From JAAGZL01 sp050297535 (GTDB lineage: Bacteria > Pseudomonadota > Gammaproteobacteria > Chromatiales > Chromatiaceae): a stretch of 64,000 nt of DNA. Of this stretch, positions 8,421 to 17,109 are shown piece after piece. The notes under the pieces were generated by a model. The model saw only the letters and a list, made by a program, of their open reading frames with translations. It did not search any database and was not told where the DNA came from. Position numbers and translations under genes: made by a program. Numbering within the stretch: the first letter of the stretch is position 1; every line of letters begins with the position of its first letter. The stretch is from positions 62,001 through 126,000 of the forward strand of contig JBNKSV010000001.1 in the NCBI GenBank assembly GCA_050297535.1, given 5' to 3'.

Positions 8421-9170
8421 TCATAACTTGTTACCGCGGCTATCCAGCTGTTTTATGCTCAGGATCACAAAGCCCGCCGTCAACAGCAGAAAGTAGACCA
8501 TGTCGCTGCTTCTTATCAGACCGGAAAACATGCTATGCAGATGGGTAATGGGGGATATCCAGGCAAATAGGGCGCTGCCATTGCCCTCGGCGCCCGAGGC
8601 CAGATTTATCAGCCAGAGAAACAATAACAGACCGTAGGTCCCGGCAGCGGCGACCGCAGGGCGGCTGGTAACACTGGAGAAGAACAGGCCGATGGCGCCA
8701 AAACCGGCCAGGGCCAGACCCAGCCCAAGGATTCCTGCGCACAGTTTTCCCAGATCCAGACTGCCACCCAGTAGTAGGGATAGGGGCATGGAGGCGGTTG
8801 CGGTCAGGATGAGCAGTAGAAATATTACCAGGGCCAGAAATTTGCCCAGGACAATACTGGTCTTGGAGATGGGTGCCGATGCCAGCAGGGTGAAGGTCCC
8901 GTTTTTATATTCATCGCTCAGCAGGCGCATGCTCATCAAGGGGATCAGAAACATGATGATGGTAGCGGCGCTATTCAGCAGCGGAGTCACTACTAGGTCG
9001 GTGACCCCGGGCGGCGAGGAAAATTTGGCCAGGTGGGGTTGCACCTGCATGAACTCATCCAACTGGACCAGGAATATCCAGGCCAGGATAAATTGCACCA
9101 TCGCCAGCAGTACCCAGGCCAAGGGCGAGAGGAACATGCTGCGTAGTTCTCGCATCAGGATGGCGCGCAT
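8421..9170 (-). CDS. ABC-2 type permease (GldF-like)
   Basis: A 249-residue permease with six predicted membrane segments, beginning MRAILMRELRSMFLSPLAW as in GldF/NosY-like ABC-2 permeases. The SDEYKNGTFTLLASAPISK segment between the second and third membrane spans is a family signature. It follows the ATPase gene by 2 bases and precedes the GldG-like gene by 10, giving a compact four-gene operon. The exported substrate cannot be inferred. Confidence 0.88.
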   Translation of the reverse strand: MRAILMRELRSMFLSPLAWVLLAMVQFILAWIFLVQLDEFMQVQPHLAKFSSPPGVTDLVVTPLLNSAATIIMFLIPLMSMRLLSDEYKNGTFTLLASAPISKTSIVLGKFLALVIFLLLILTATASMPLSLLLGGSLDLGKLCAGILGLGLALAGFGAIGLFFSSVTSRPAVAAAGTYGLLLFLWLINLASGAEGNGSALFAWISPITHLHSMFSGLIRSSDMVYFLLLTAGFVILSIKQLDSRGNKL

Positions 9171-9172
9171 GC

Positions 9173-10093
9173 TCAGATTACCTCGTCCGTGGTTAGTTTG
9201 GTGAAGACCTGTTCCAGGCTATTGCGCTCCGGAGTCAATTCTTTTAGCCCCCAGCCATGATGGACGATCTGTTCCGAGATTCTGGATAGGCTGGCATCCG
9301 CCGCCAGTGTGACCCGGATTTGCCCTTTCTGCATGTCGGATGCGGCTGTGATCCCGGGGATGGCGCACAGTTCTGTCAGCTGCGGTGGTCTTTCAAATCG
9401 GAGCAGCAGGGTGGAAGGCGAATCATGTTCCATGTCATAGATGTTTTCACTGAATACGATGCGGCCCTTGTTCAATATCAATACCCGGCTACAGATGGAT
9501 TGCACCTCCGGCAGGATGTGGGTCGACAGGATCACACCGTGTTCATTGCCGAGTTCTTTGATTAGGTTACGGATCTCTATGATCTGATTTGGGTCCAGGC
9601 CGCTGGTAGGTTCGTCCAGGATGATGATGGCCGGTTTATGGATAATGGCCTGGGCGATACCGACCCGTTGCTGATAGCCTTTGGAGAGGTTGGCGATAAG
9701 ACGTTTGCCCATATCTTTCAGCCCGCATTTTTCCATCACCTCCGCTACGGCGTTTGGGATTGCTGATCTTGGTATGTGGTGCAGCTTGGCGCAGAATCTT
9801 AAATACTCCGCCACGGTCATATTGCGGTACAGCGGTGGTTGTTCCGGTAGGTACCCGAGTCCCGCCTTGGCCTGTCTCGGAGACTCAAGCAGGTCGACGC
9901 CGTTTAGCCGGATGGACCCTGTGGATGGGGTGATGTTACCACTCAGGATATTCATGCTGGTGGTTTTGCCGGCGCCGTTTGGGCCCAGCAGTCCCAGAAC
10001 TTCACCACGTGTTAGTTCCAGTGACAGCCCTTGAACCGCGTGGTAAGAACCGTAGTAGTGATTGATTTGGTTTGCCGTTATCAGTGCGTCCAT
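9173..10093 (-). CDS. ABC transporter ATP-binding protein (GldA-like)
   Basis: The 306-residue ATPase of the ABC-2 system. Walker A is GPNGAGKTT near residue 38. The signature segment is LSKGYQQRVGIAQA, and Walker B is IIILDEPTSGLDP, followed by the switch histidine in STHILPE. The extra C-terminal domain of about 90 residues matches GldA/CcmA-like subunits. It is the first gene of the leftward ATPase-permease-GldG-DUF4340 set. The ptsH gene ends 43 bases upstream, so the ABC genes could be transcribed from the PTS operon or from their own promoter. Confidence 0.92.
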   Translation of the reverse strand: MDALITANQINHYYGSYHAVQGLSLELTRGEVLGLLGPNGAGKTTSMNILSGNITPSTGSIRLNGVDLLESPRQAKAGLGYLPEQPPLYRNMTVAEYLRFCAKLHHIPRSAIPNAVAEVMEKCGLKDMGKRLIANLSKGYQQRVGIAQAIIHKPAIIILDEPTSGLDPNQIIEIRNLIKELGNEHGVILSTHILPEVQSICSRVLILNKGRIVFSENIYDMEHDSPSTLLLRFERPPQLTELCAIPGITAASDMQKGQIRVTLAADASLSRISEQIVHHGWGLKELTPERNSLEQVFTKLTTDEVI

Positions 10094-10136
10094 TGACGAC
10101 TAGGATAACACGATTTTTTTATTTAAATCATGCCCT

Positions 10137-10406
10137 TTAGCTGTCTTCACCAAACCGGTTATTTACCAGTTCGATCAATGCTGCCATGGCCTCGATTTCA
10201 TCTTCCCCGTCAACGCTTATGCTGACGTTTGTACCCTGGGATGCTGCCAACATCATAACCCCCATGATGCTTTTGCCGTTCACCTCGTGTCCATTGTGAC
10301 TGAGAAATACCTCGCTCTTGAAGTCGTTGGCGCAAGTTACAAACTTGGCGGCGGCACGGGCATGCAGTCCAAGTTTGTTGATGATCTCTATCTGCTGTTT
10401 AATCAT
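10137..10406 (-). CDS. ptsH: HPr phosphocarrier protein
   Basis: An 89-residue HPr with both regulatory residues intact: the phosphorylatable His15 in GLHARAA and Ser46 in NGKSIMGVMML, the target of HPr kinase. It ends the leftward series rpoN-hpf-ptsN-hprK-rapZ-EIIA-HPr. No Enzyme I gene follows, although ptsI is usually next in this arrangement. The nearest downstream gene is an ABC ATPase. With hprK in the same operon and no sugar-specific permease nearby, a regulatory rather than a transport role is likely. Confidence 0.95.
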   Translation of the reverse strand: MIKQQIEIINKLGLHARAAAKFVTCANDFKSEVFLSHNGHEVNGKSIMGVMMLAASQGTNVSISVDGEDEIEAMAALIELVNNRFGEDS

Positions 10407-10422
10407 GGGCGGTGTATCTGCG

Positions 10423-10815
10423 CTATTTTGGCTTGCATTCGATGATGCTCTTTATTCCGCCCTCTTTGGCGCTGTCGGTCATGGCATCCAGGTTGAGATG
10501 GGCATAATTGAATATTTTAACCAGCATGGGCAGATTAATGCCTGCCAGAACATTGACCCGGCCTTTTTGACAGATTGCCTTGGCGATATTGCATGGGGTG
10601 GAGCCATACATGTCTGCCAGCACCAGCACCCCGGCCCCACTGTCCAGCTTTGCGGCCAGTTCCGACGCCTCTTTTTTGAGTTGATCAGGATTGCCATCAT
10701 ATGGGACATCTATGGTCGCCGCTTGCAGAGGACATTGGCCGAATATCTTGGTGGCGGTGTCCAGCAGGTCTCTGCCGGTATTGTTGTGGGTTATGATCAG
10801 CAGGCCGACGTTCAT
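10423..10815 (-). CDS. PTS EIIA component, mannose/fructose (EIIA-Man) family
   Basis: A 130-residue stand-alone EIIA domain beginning MNVGLLIITHNNTG, with the phosphoacceptor His10. The GSTPCNIA motif near residue 70 is also conserved. It has no EIIB, EIIC or EIID partner in the window. In proteobacteria with an hprK-ptsH cluster such lone EIIA-Man proteins act in regulatory phosphorelays. It overlaps the end of rapZ by 4 bases and precedes ptsH by 16 bases. Confidence 0.93.
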   Translation of the reverse strand: MNVGLLIITHNNTGRDLLDTATKIFGQCPLQAATIDVPYDGNPDQLKKEASELAAKLDSGAGVLVLADMYGSTPCNIAKAICQKGRVNVLAGINLPMLVKIFNYAHLNLDAMTDSAKEGGIKSIIECKPK

Positions 10816-11687
10816 GGTAGTTCCCGGTGTCTGGTAATGGTGTCGCGTCCTGAGCGGCGAAAGTGCGCGGATAACTGTTCTACCAGATAGACTGAGCGAT
10901 GTTGTCCGCCGGTACAGCCGATGGCGATGGTCAGATAGTTGCGTCCATCCGCCTCGAAGACCGGTATCCAGCGTTCAAGAAAGCCGATGAGATCGTTCTT
11001 TAATTGGTGCACCAGATGGCTTTGTTCCAGAAAGTTTGCCACCTCCTGGTCTTTGCCGGTGAGGGAGCGCAGCTCTTTTTCCCAGTGCGGGTTGGGGAGG
11101 CAGCGTGCATCGCATACAAAGTCTACGTCTCTGGGAACGCCGTGCTTGTAGCCGAAGGACTGGAACTGCACGGATATATTGCGTTGTTTGCGTTCATCTA
11201 TTTGTGCGCGTATCAGATCCCGCAGTTCGTGTTGATTGGTCCTGCTGGTGTCTATGCGCAGATCGCTGCCGCTAAGGTATGGTTCAAGAATCTCTCTCTC
11301 CAGTCGTACGGCGTCCGACAGGGAGCGGTCTTCATTGCTCAAGGGGTGCTTGCGCCTGGTTTCGCTAAAGCGCCTTAGCAGGACATCGTCCTGGGCCTCA
11401 AGGAAGATCATCTGTACATGAATGCCGTTGTCACGCATCTCTTTGACCAGTCCAGGCAGTTGCTGCAGGTCGTTGGTCCGGTTACGGGCGTCGATACTGA
11501 CGGCTATCTTGTTGTAACTTGATTCTCGCTGCTCTCTCAACTCTTTGCCCATCGCCTTGAGCAGGTACATGGGCAGGTTATCGATACAGTAATAACCGAT
11601 ATCTTCCAGGGTATGCAGGGCGACGCTCTTGCCGGACCCAGAGAGTCCAGAAACTATGACTAGCCTGATTTTATTGTCGACATCCAT
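10812..11687 (-). CDS. rapZ: RNase adapter / nucleotide-binding protein RapZ
   Basis: A 291-residue P-loop protein with Walker A GLSGSGKS at residues 14-21 and the conserved C-terminal segment IGCTGGQHRSVYLVEQL. In Escherichia coli, RapZ binds the small RNA GlmZ and directs RNase E to it, controlling glucosamine-6-phosphate synthase. Homologues elsewhere may sense UDP-sugar metabolites. The gene is embedded in the PTS/rpoN operon, as in most proteobacteria. Length and motifs are normal. Confidence 0.95.
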   Translation of the reverse strand: MDVDNKIRLVIVSGLSGSGKSVALHTLEDIGYYCIDNLPMYLLKAMGKELREQRESSYNKIAVSIDARNRTNDLQQLPGLVKEMRDNGIHVQMIFLEAQDDVLLRRFSETRRKHPLSNEDRSLSDAVRLEREILEPYLSGSDLRIDTSRTNQHELRDLIRAQIDERKQRNISVQFQSFGYKHGVPRDVDFVCDARCLPNPHWEKELRSLTGKDQEVANFLEQSHLVHQLKNDLIGFLERWIPVFEADGRNYLTIAIGCTGGQHRSVYLVEQLSAHFRRSGRDTITRHRELP

Positions 11688-11751
11688 TGGCTATGTCTTT
11701 TGTGATCTGTTTTCTTAAATTGCGGTGTGTTGACGGTAAAGAAGGGGGATG

Positions 11752-12702
11752 TTAGCCGTTACTCTTGGCCTGTTCAATAGCCTTTTGTTGCCGTTGGATG
11801 AAATCATCTCCGGCATTATAACCATGCAGTTTTTGTGTGTACTGCCGTACCGCCGCTTCCACCAAGATGGCGATTTCCTTGCCGGGGGCGACCGGTATGG
11901 TTACTTCAGGTAGATTCAGGCCCAGGAGAGAATATTCCGAAAAGCTGCCGTACAGGCGGTCGATCATATTCATCTCTTGGGGTTGCATGCGTTTAAGGTG
12001 GATGATTAGTGAGAGGTATTTGCTCTGTTTGATGGCACTGTCGCCGAACATGCTCCTTATGTTGAGTAGCCCCAGGCCACGGATTTCCAGGAAGTCCTGG
12101 AGTAGGGGTGGGCAGTGGCCGCTGATGATGTCTGGTGCGATTCTGGCAAATTCCGGGGTGTCGTCCGCCACCAACATATGGCCGCGGGTTATTAGTTCCA
12201 GCGCCAGTTCACTTTTACCAATGCCGGAGTCGCCTATGACCAGCACGCCCATCCCGAATACCGCCATAAATACACCATGAACAACCGTGCGTTCCGCCAA
12301 TATGTGTGTCAGGTGGTATTGGAGGGAGTTTTGTAGAAGATTGTCATTATGAGGTGATTTCAGCAGGGGGATGGCGTTATCGTTTGCGGCCGCTATCAGA
12401 TCATTATCCGCCTTGGCGCCTGCGGCGATGATTATCGCTGCCGGTTGGGCTTGAAATAGTTTTTCTAAGGTTTTTTGCTTTTTTTGCGGGGTCATGCCGT
12501 CGAATGTGGCCTGTTCCGCTGGTCCTATGATCTGGATGCGGTAGGGATGGATCAGATTCATAAGACCGGCGGACCCGTGCTGTTCCGCCTCTGGGAAATC
12601 ACCACGCAGGCTTTTGAACCGCCCCTCTTTACCAGCCAGCCATTTTAGTCCCAGAGTATCCTGCAGCGTCGATACGAGATAGCCTGTGGTGGCATCTGTC
12701 AT
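11752..12702 (-). CDS. hprK: HPr(Ser) kinase/phosphorylase
   Basis: A 316-residue enzyme that phosphorylates HPr on Ser46 and removes the phosphate. The P-loop is GDSGIGKSELALELI, preceded by the HGV..VFGMGVLV segment. The signature motifs GHMLVADDTPEF and LEIRGLGLLNIRSMFG are present. The ATG at 12702 forms an ATGA overlap with the ptsN stop and is preferred over an upstream in-frame ATG at 12726 that lies inside ptsN. HprK is patchy in gammaproteobacteria, so its presence with an intact target serine is informative. Confidence 0.95.
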   Translation of the reverse strand: MTDATTGYLVSTLQDTLGLKWLAGKEGRFKSLRGDFPEAEQHGSAGLMNLIHPYRIQIIGPAEQATFDGMTPQKKQKTLEKLFQAQPAAIIIAAGAKADNDLIAAANDNAIPLLKSPHNDNLLQNSLQYHLTHILAERTVVHGVFMAVFGMGVLVIGDSGIGKSELALELITRGHMLVADDTPEFARIAPDIISGHCPPLLQDFLEIRGLGLLNIRSMFGDSAIKQSKYLSLIIHLKRMQPQEMNMIDRLYGSFSEYSLLGLNLPEVTIPVAPGKEIAILVEAAVRQYTQKLHGYNAGDDFIQRQQKAIEQAKSNG

Positions 12703-13169
12703 GTACTGTTCTCGATTTTTTTCCAATGGTCTATCTGTTGCATAACCTCTTCCGGCTGCGTGGCCCGGCGCAGCTTCTCACAGAATCCGGAATTGCTGAA
12801 CATGGAGGCCAGATGGGCCAGCAGCTGCAGGTGCTCTTTGGTTGCGGACTCCGGGACCAGTAGTCCGAATATCAGATCTACCGGCTGATTATCAATGGCA
12901 TCGAAATCCACACTCTCTTCAAGTTGGATAAAGGCCCCATACGCCTTGTCTATACCGGCAACCCTGGCATGGGGCAAGGCGATGCCATGCCCCAGTCCGG
13001 TGCTTCCCAGGCGCTCACGTTCCAGTAACTTATCGAATGTTTCATCGGGGCTAAGTTCTGGGGTGGATTGGGCGAGGAGTTCCCCCAAGCTTTGGAGTGC
13101 GCGTTTCTTGCTGGCCGCAGGGTTTCTACAGCTTATACGCCCTGAGTTGATGAAGTCTTCGGAAAACAC
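12699..13169 (-). CDS. ptsN: PTS EIIA-Ntr nitrogen-regulatory component
   Basis: An EIIA-Ntr domain of about 156 residues with the active-site histidine in GIALPHAR and the SKKRAL motif near the N-terminus. The start is uncertain. A GTG at 13169 has GGAA about 7 bases upstream and gives the usual family length, while the frame opens at a TTG at 13190. The gene lies 45 bases downstream of hpf and overlaps hprK by 4 bases. EIIA-Ntr commonly regulates potassium transport and sigma-54-linked nitrogen responses. Confidence 0.92.
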   Translation of the reverse strand: MFSEDFINSGRISCRNPAASKKRALQSLGELLAQSTPELSPDETFDKLLERERLGSTGLGHGIALPHARVAGIDKAYGAFIQLEESVDFDAIDNQPVDLIFGLLVPESATKEHLQLLAHLASMFSNSGFCEKLRRATQPEEVMQQIDHWKKIENST

Positions 13170-13214
13170 TTTACAGTTCCAATAATCCAATTAGTGTGAA
13201 TAGGCCCTTGAGAT

Positions 13215-13544
13215 TTAGGCCTCGGCCTGACCTAGGTCTTTTAGGCTGGCACCGTTTTTGTGACTGGTGCTTTTCTCTTTATGCTTTTTTACTTGTCGGT
13301 CCAATTTATCTACCAGATCGTCAATTGCAGCATACATATCCTCTTGAGTCGAGTCGGCAAATACATCCGCGCCGTTTAAATGTAGCGTAGCTTCCGCCTT
13401 CTGGCGAACTTTTTCCACGCTGAGAACAACATGAACATTAGTTACTTGGTCAAAATGGCGCTCCAGACGTTCGAACTTGGTTTCGACGTAGTCTTTTAGG
13501 GCCTTGGTGATGTCGATGTGGTGACCTGTAATACTAATCTGCAT
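13215..13544 (-). CDS. hpf: Ribosome hibernation promoting factor, short form
   Basis: A 109-residue protein of the HPF/YfiA family, starting MQISITGHHIDITKALKDYV. It has the beta-alpha-beta-beta-beta-alpha pattern and the DMYAAIDDLVDKLDRQ helix. Short HPF binds 30S subunits in stationary phase and favours 100S dimers. It sits between rpoN (23 bases upstream) and ptsN, the standard place for this gene. A lysine-rich tail extends slightly beyond the core. Confidence 0.94.
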   Translation of the reverse strand: MQISITGHHIDITKALKDYVETKFERLERHFDQVTNVHVVLSVEKVRQKAEATLHLNGADVFADSTQEDMYAAIDDLVDKLDRQVKKHKEKSTSHKNGASLKDLGQAEA

Positions 13545-13567
13545 GGTTTACTCCTTGGTTTTGGCGT

Positions 13568-15043
13568 CTATACAAGACGTTTTCTTTCGTTTGAGGGCGG
13601 TATGCCCATTGCTTCTCGATATTTGGCAACTGTTCTGCGGGCGATGTTTATGCCTTGCTCTCCCAGTATGTCAGCTATCTTGTTGTCACTTAAAGGTTTA
13701 TTTGGTTTCTCTGCGGTTATCAGTTTTTTGATAAGCGCCCTGATTGCCGTGGCGGAGCATTCTCCACCCCCGGTTGTTCCTACATGGCTGGAGAAGAAGT
13801 ATTTAAACTCCAGTGTGCCTCTCGGGGTGTGCATGTACTTATTTGTGGTGACCCTGGATATGGTGGATTCGTGCATATCCACCGCTTCCGCAATATCCCG
13901 CAGCACCAGGGGGCGCATTGCCTCTTCCCCATAGTCGAAGAATCCACGCTGAAATTCCACGATCTTGCTGGCGACCTTCAACAGGGTGTCGTTTCTGCTC
14001 ATCAGGCTCTTGATGAACCAACGGGCCTCCTGTAGGTGGTTTTTCAGATAGTTGTTGTCATCGCTCTGATCAGCGCGTTTTATCAGGTTGGCGTACTCTG
14101 AGTTCACCCTGAGCTTGGGTGTGGTGCTGGGGTTGAGTTCAACGTGCCATTTACCACCTCTCCTGGTTACGAATACGTCAGGTATTACATATCTTGCTTC
14201 GGCCTCGGCGATGGATGTCCCGGGATGGGGGTTGAGGGAGCGGATCAGATTGGTTATCTGCTTAAGATCCTCATCATCTATCTTGAGGCGTCGCTTTATC
14301 TGGTTGTGGTCCTGGCGCGCCAGCAGGTCGAAGTTGTCTTTTATCAGTTCAATGGCCTCGCTTAGCCATTCTGTGGTTCCAGGCAGTTGATACAGCTGCA
14401 ATAGCAGACATTCTCTTGGATCTCTGGCCGCTATCCCAGGAGGGTCAAAGCGTTGGATTCTGTGTAGCACCGCTTCCACCTCTTCGATCTGGATCTCTTC
14501 GTCCGCAACCGCCAGGAGGATGTCGTCCAGGTCGCAGGAGAGATAGCCGTCATCATTAATGCTGTCGATGATGGTGGTTGCTATCGCCCGGTCGGTGTCG
14601 CTGAACGGGGTGAGCTGCATCTGCCATGTAAGATGGTCATGCAGGGTTTGTGCGTTGCTGTACTGGGTTAGGTAGTCGGAATTGCTGCTCTCTTTGCTTT
14701 GGGTCGATCCAGATGAGGGCGGGATTATGCTGTCGTAGATGTCGTCCCAAGCGCTGTCTACCGCCAATTCTTCAGGAAGGTTGCTGGCCTCAGGGTCAAT
14801 TTCTCTCTCGTTGCTGCTGTCCAGCTTGAATTCTTCCGCCGTATCTGCGCTCTCATAGCTGTCTGACATCTGCTCTTTGCGGACCGCATCCTCTTCTGTC
14901 TCGAGCATCAGATTTGATTCCAGTGCCTCTTGGATCTCCTGTTGCAGGTCGAGCGTGGAGAGCTGCAGCAGGCGGATTGCCTGTTGCAGTTGAGGAGTCA
15001 TGGTTAGATGTTGCCCAAGGCGAAGCTGCAGTGTCTGCTTCAT
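13568..15043 (-). CDS. rpoN: RNA polymerase sigma-54 factor RpoN
   Basis: A 491-residue sigma-54. The N-terminal glutamine-rich activator-interacting region (QLRLGQHLTMTPQLQQAIRLLQLS) is followed by an acidic linker. The core-binding and DNA-binding regions come next (helix-turn-helix with DIAEAVDMHESTISRVT). The C-terminal RpoN box is ARRTVAKYREAMGIPPS. It would serve nitrogen, pilus and motility promoters. A 264-base gap separates it from lptB, enough for its own promoter, although in many relatives lptB and rpoN are cotranscribed. Confidence 0.97.
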   Translation of the reverse strand: MKQTLQLRLGQHLTMTPQLQQAIRLLQLSTLDLQQEIQEALESNLMLETEEDAVRKEQMSDSYESADTAEEFKLDSSNEREIDPEASNLPEELAVDSAWDDIYDSIIPPSSGSTQSKESSNSDYLTQYSNAQTLHDHLTWQMQLTPFSDTDRAIATTIIDSINDDGYLSCDLDDILLAVADEEIQIEEVEAVLHRIQRFDPPGIAARDPRECLLLQLYQLPGTTEWLSEAIELIKDNFDLLARQDHNQIKRRLKIDDEDLKQITNLIRSLNPHPGTSIAEAEARYVIPDVFVTRRGGKWHVELNPSTTPKLRVNSEYANLIKRADQSDDNNYLKNHLQEARWFIKSLMSRNDTLLKVASKIVEFQRGFFDYGEEAMRPLVLRDIAEAVDMHESTISRVTTNKYMHTPRGTLEFKYFFSSHVGTTGGGECSATAIRALIKKLITAEKPNKPLSDNKIADILGEQGINIARRTVAKYREAMGIPPSNERKRLV

Positions 15044-15307
15044 GTGGTATAGCTATAAAGAAATTTGGTATATAAATTGTATGTGCTCACATCTTCATTC
15101 TAGTCAAAACTGCGCCTCAGGTGCAGTGGAAAGATGGAAAAATATTTCGCCTTCGGCTGATGTCGATCAATAATGCGTCAACTTTTTATGTTCCGGCCAT
15201 TTTGGAGAAGTGGTTATTTGTTTCAAAAAAATGCGGTATGCGTGACATATTGTGGGATATATCTGCTAGTTACAGCCTGAATTGCGTGGAATGGTGTGCT
15301 TTGTTGA

Positions 15308-16033
15308 CTATAAGGTGAAATTCTTGCCCAGATATACCAGGCGTACTTCTTCGTTGTCCAAAACGGCCTCGGGCTCACCCTCAGCGATGATCTTGCCTTC
15401 GTTGATGATGTAGGCGCGGTCACATATACCTAGGGTTTCACGCACATTGTGGTCGGTTATGAGGATGCCTATGCCACGTGTTGCCAGTTGTCTTATTATC
15501 TTCTGGATGTCCACGACCGATATGGGGTCAACCCCGGCAAATGGTTCGTCCAGCAGTATGAATCTGGGGTTGACTGCCAGGGCGCGCGCTATCTCCAGGC
15601 GTCTGCGTTCGCCACCGGACAGCCCCATGGCGATATTTTCCCGTAGATGTTCTAGGCTGAAGTCATGCAGCAGTTTGTCGCAAAGGTTTTCCCGTTGATC
15701 TTTGGATAGCTCTGGATTAGTTTCCAGGATCGCCATTATGTTGTCATGCACGTTCAGTTTGCGGAATACGGATGCCTCCTGAGCCAGATAGCTAAGTCCC
15801 ATCTTGGCGCGTTGGTGCATGGATAGTTGGGAGATGTTCTCTTGCCCAAGATATATTGAGCCATGCTCCACAGGGATTAGGCCTGCTATCATGTAGAAGC
15901 TGGTGGTCTTGCCTGCGCCATTGGGGCCAAGTAGCCCTACTACCTCCCCATTTGCTACCGTCAGGGAAACTCCCTTGACAACGGAGCGAGTACGATAGTG
16001 TTTTTCCAGGTCGACTGCGGCTAACTGACTCAT
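15308..16033 (-). CDS. lptB: LPS export ABC ATPase LptB
   Basis: A 241-residue cytoplasmic ATPase that powers lipopolysaccharide extraction by LptFG. Walker A is GPNGAGKTT, the signature is LSGGERRRLEIARAL, and Walker B is FILLDEPFAGVDP with the switch His in ITDHNVRETL. The family-specific YLAQEASVFRKL segment (Q-loop region) is present. It starts 5 bases after lptA, in the conserved order lptC-lptA-lptB read leftward. Confidence 0.97.
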   Translation of the reverse strand: MSQLAAVDLEKHYRTRSVVKGVSLTVANGEVVGLLGPNGAGKTTSFYMIAGLIPVEHGSIYLGQENISQLSMHQRAKMGLSYLAQEASVFRKLNVHDNIMAILETNPELSKDQRENLCDKLLHDFSLEHLRENIAMGLSGGERRRLEIARALAVNPRFILLDEPFAGVDPISVVDIQKIIRQLATRGIGILITDHNVRETLGICDRAYIINEGKIIAEGEPEAVLDNEEVRLVYLGKNFTL

Positions 16034-16038
16034 TATTC

Positions 16039-16548
16039 TTAATTCTTCTTATTTGATTTTATGGTTACTTTAACCCGCTGGCTTCCCTTGGCGCTGGTGC
16101 CGCCTTTGATAAGTGATTTTTTGCGATCGTAGGCTATACGGTCACTCTTGAATGTATCGCTGTCCTGAGTGAGCACAGCATTTCCAATTAGATACATTAA
16201 GTCACTGTCGACATCATACTCAATGCGGGAACCTCTGCCGGTTACCGGTTTTTTGCTGCCACTGGCTTTCTGGGTGATGCGAGCCGGACTGCCATACGCC
16301 TTTACCTGATTGGATTTGTTTTCGTGTTGTATGACCGTCACCTTGTCAGCAGTAAGTTTTATGCTTCCCTGAGTAAGAATTACATTGCCCTTGTATGTGC
16401 TGGTGTTTTTTCCCTCGTCGATCTCTACGCTATCCGCCTCTACCTCAATGGGTTTGTCCACATCGCTTTCCAGGGCGGCAGCTGCAAATGGCAGGGAGAT
16501 CAGTAATAGTGTTATAAATAGCGATGGTGCCTTGTTAATTGACCTCAT
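16039..16548 (-). CDS. lptA: Periplasmic LPS transport protein LptA
   Basis: A 169-residue protein with a signal peptide (LFITLLLISLPFAAAALES, cleavage near residue 25). The OstA/LptA beta-jellyroll follows, with the hallmark VEADSVEIDEGKNTSTYKGNV and KADKV-like repeats, and the tail is lysine-rich. LptA bridges LptC and LptD across the periplasm. It overlaps the lptC end by 14 bases and precedes lptB by 5, so the three are translationally linked. Confidence 0.93.
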   Translation of the reverse strand: MRSINKAPSLFITLLLISLPFAAAALESDVDKPIEVEADSVEIDEGKNTSTYKGNVILTQGSIKLTADKVTVIQHENKSNQVKAYGSPARITQKASGSKKPVTGRGSRIEYDVDSDLMYLIGNAVLTQDSDTFKSDRIAYDRKKSLIKGGTSAKGSQRVKVTIKSNKKN

Positions 16549-17098
16549 ACTTACCTCTTACATTGGCGGTAAATTTGATCCGCATGGGCGTGGTTAACCA
16601 TGCCTGCATCCCTGTGGATGTTATGTGGTTATCGGGTTCGTTAATGGTAATCGACTCATCGGTCTCCGCATAGTTTTGTTTCGGCTGCACTCTAAGATTG
16701 CGGGTAACGATATGTACCGGGTTGGCATCGGCAGTCTTGGGCCGATCCATGATCACCTTGCCTTGGAGCAACAGCAGTTCACCATCACCTGAGAGCCAAC
16801 CGGTCTCGGAATTTATATTCCACTTAGGTATGTTGTTTTCGAACGTGGTCATGTGCGGTTTTTCAAGTTCTGTGGAGTCGTCATCTGGATAGTGGATCAT
16901 GCGGTCTGCGCTTAGTCTCTTATCCGGTCTTCCATCTACTCCCATAAGGGTGGTGGTGAAGTCCTTTAGGTAGTAGTCCATCTTGTGTTCTTCAGCCAAA
17001 CTTTTATGTTCATCCACCGATGTTGTTGAGACCAGCCAATTGGTGCCTAGGGCAAGGATGGCCAGGATGGCGCCGATTATCAGGTTTCTCTGTCCCAT
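16535..17098 (-). CDS. lptC: LPS export system protein LptC
   Basis: I chose the ATG at 17098, giving 187 residues that begin MGQRNLIIGAILAILALGTNWLVS, a single membrane anchor with a periplasmic jellyroll behind it. An upstream in-frame ATG at 17167 would run into kdsC and adds an unlikely histidine-rich leader. The body has the LptC features METTL-like 'GVDGRPDKRLSADRMIHYPDD' and a 'GDGELLLLQGKV' strand. It receives LPS from LptBFG and passes it to LptA. The kdsC stop lies 11 bases upstream. Confidence 0.9.
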   Translation of the reverse strand: MGQRNLIIGAILAILALGTNWLVSTTSVDEHKSLAEEHKMDYYLKDFTTTLMGVDGRPDKRLSADRMIHYPDDDSTELEKPHMTTFENNIPKWNINSETGWLSGDGELLLLQGKVIMDRPKTADANPVHIVTRNLRVQPKQNYAETDESITINEPDNHITSTGMQAWLTTPMRIKFTANVRGKYEVN

Positions 17099-17109
17099 TG
17101 TTGTCCCGG

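Noticed and set aside
15121..15318. 65-codon open frame between lptB and rpoN
   Set aside because: No ribosome binding site or conserved feature; probably leader DNA of rpoN.
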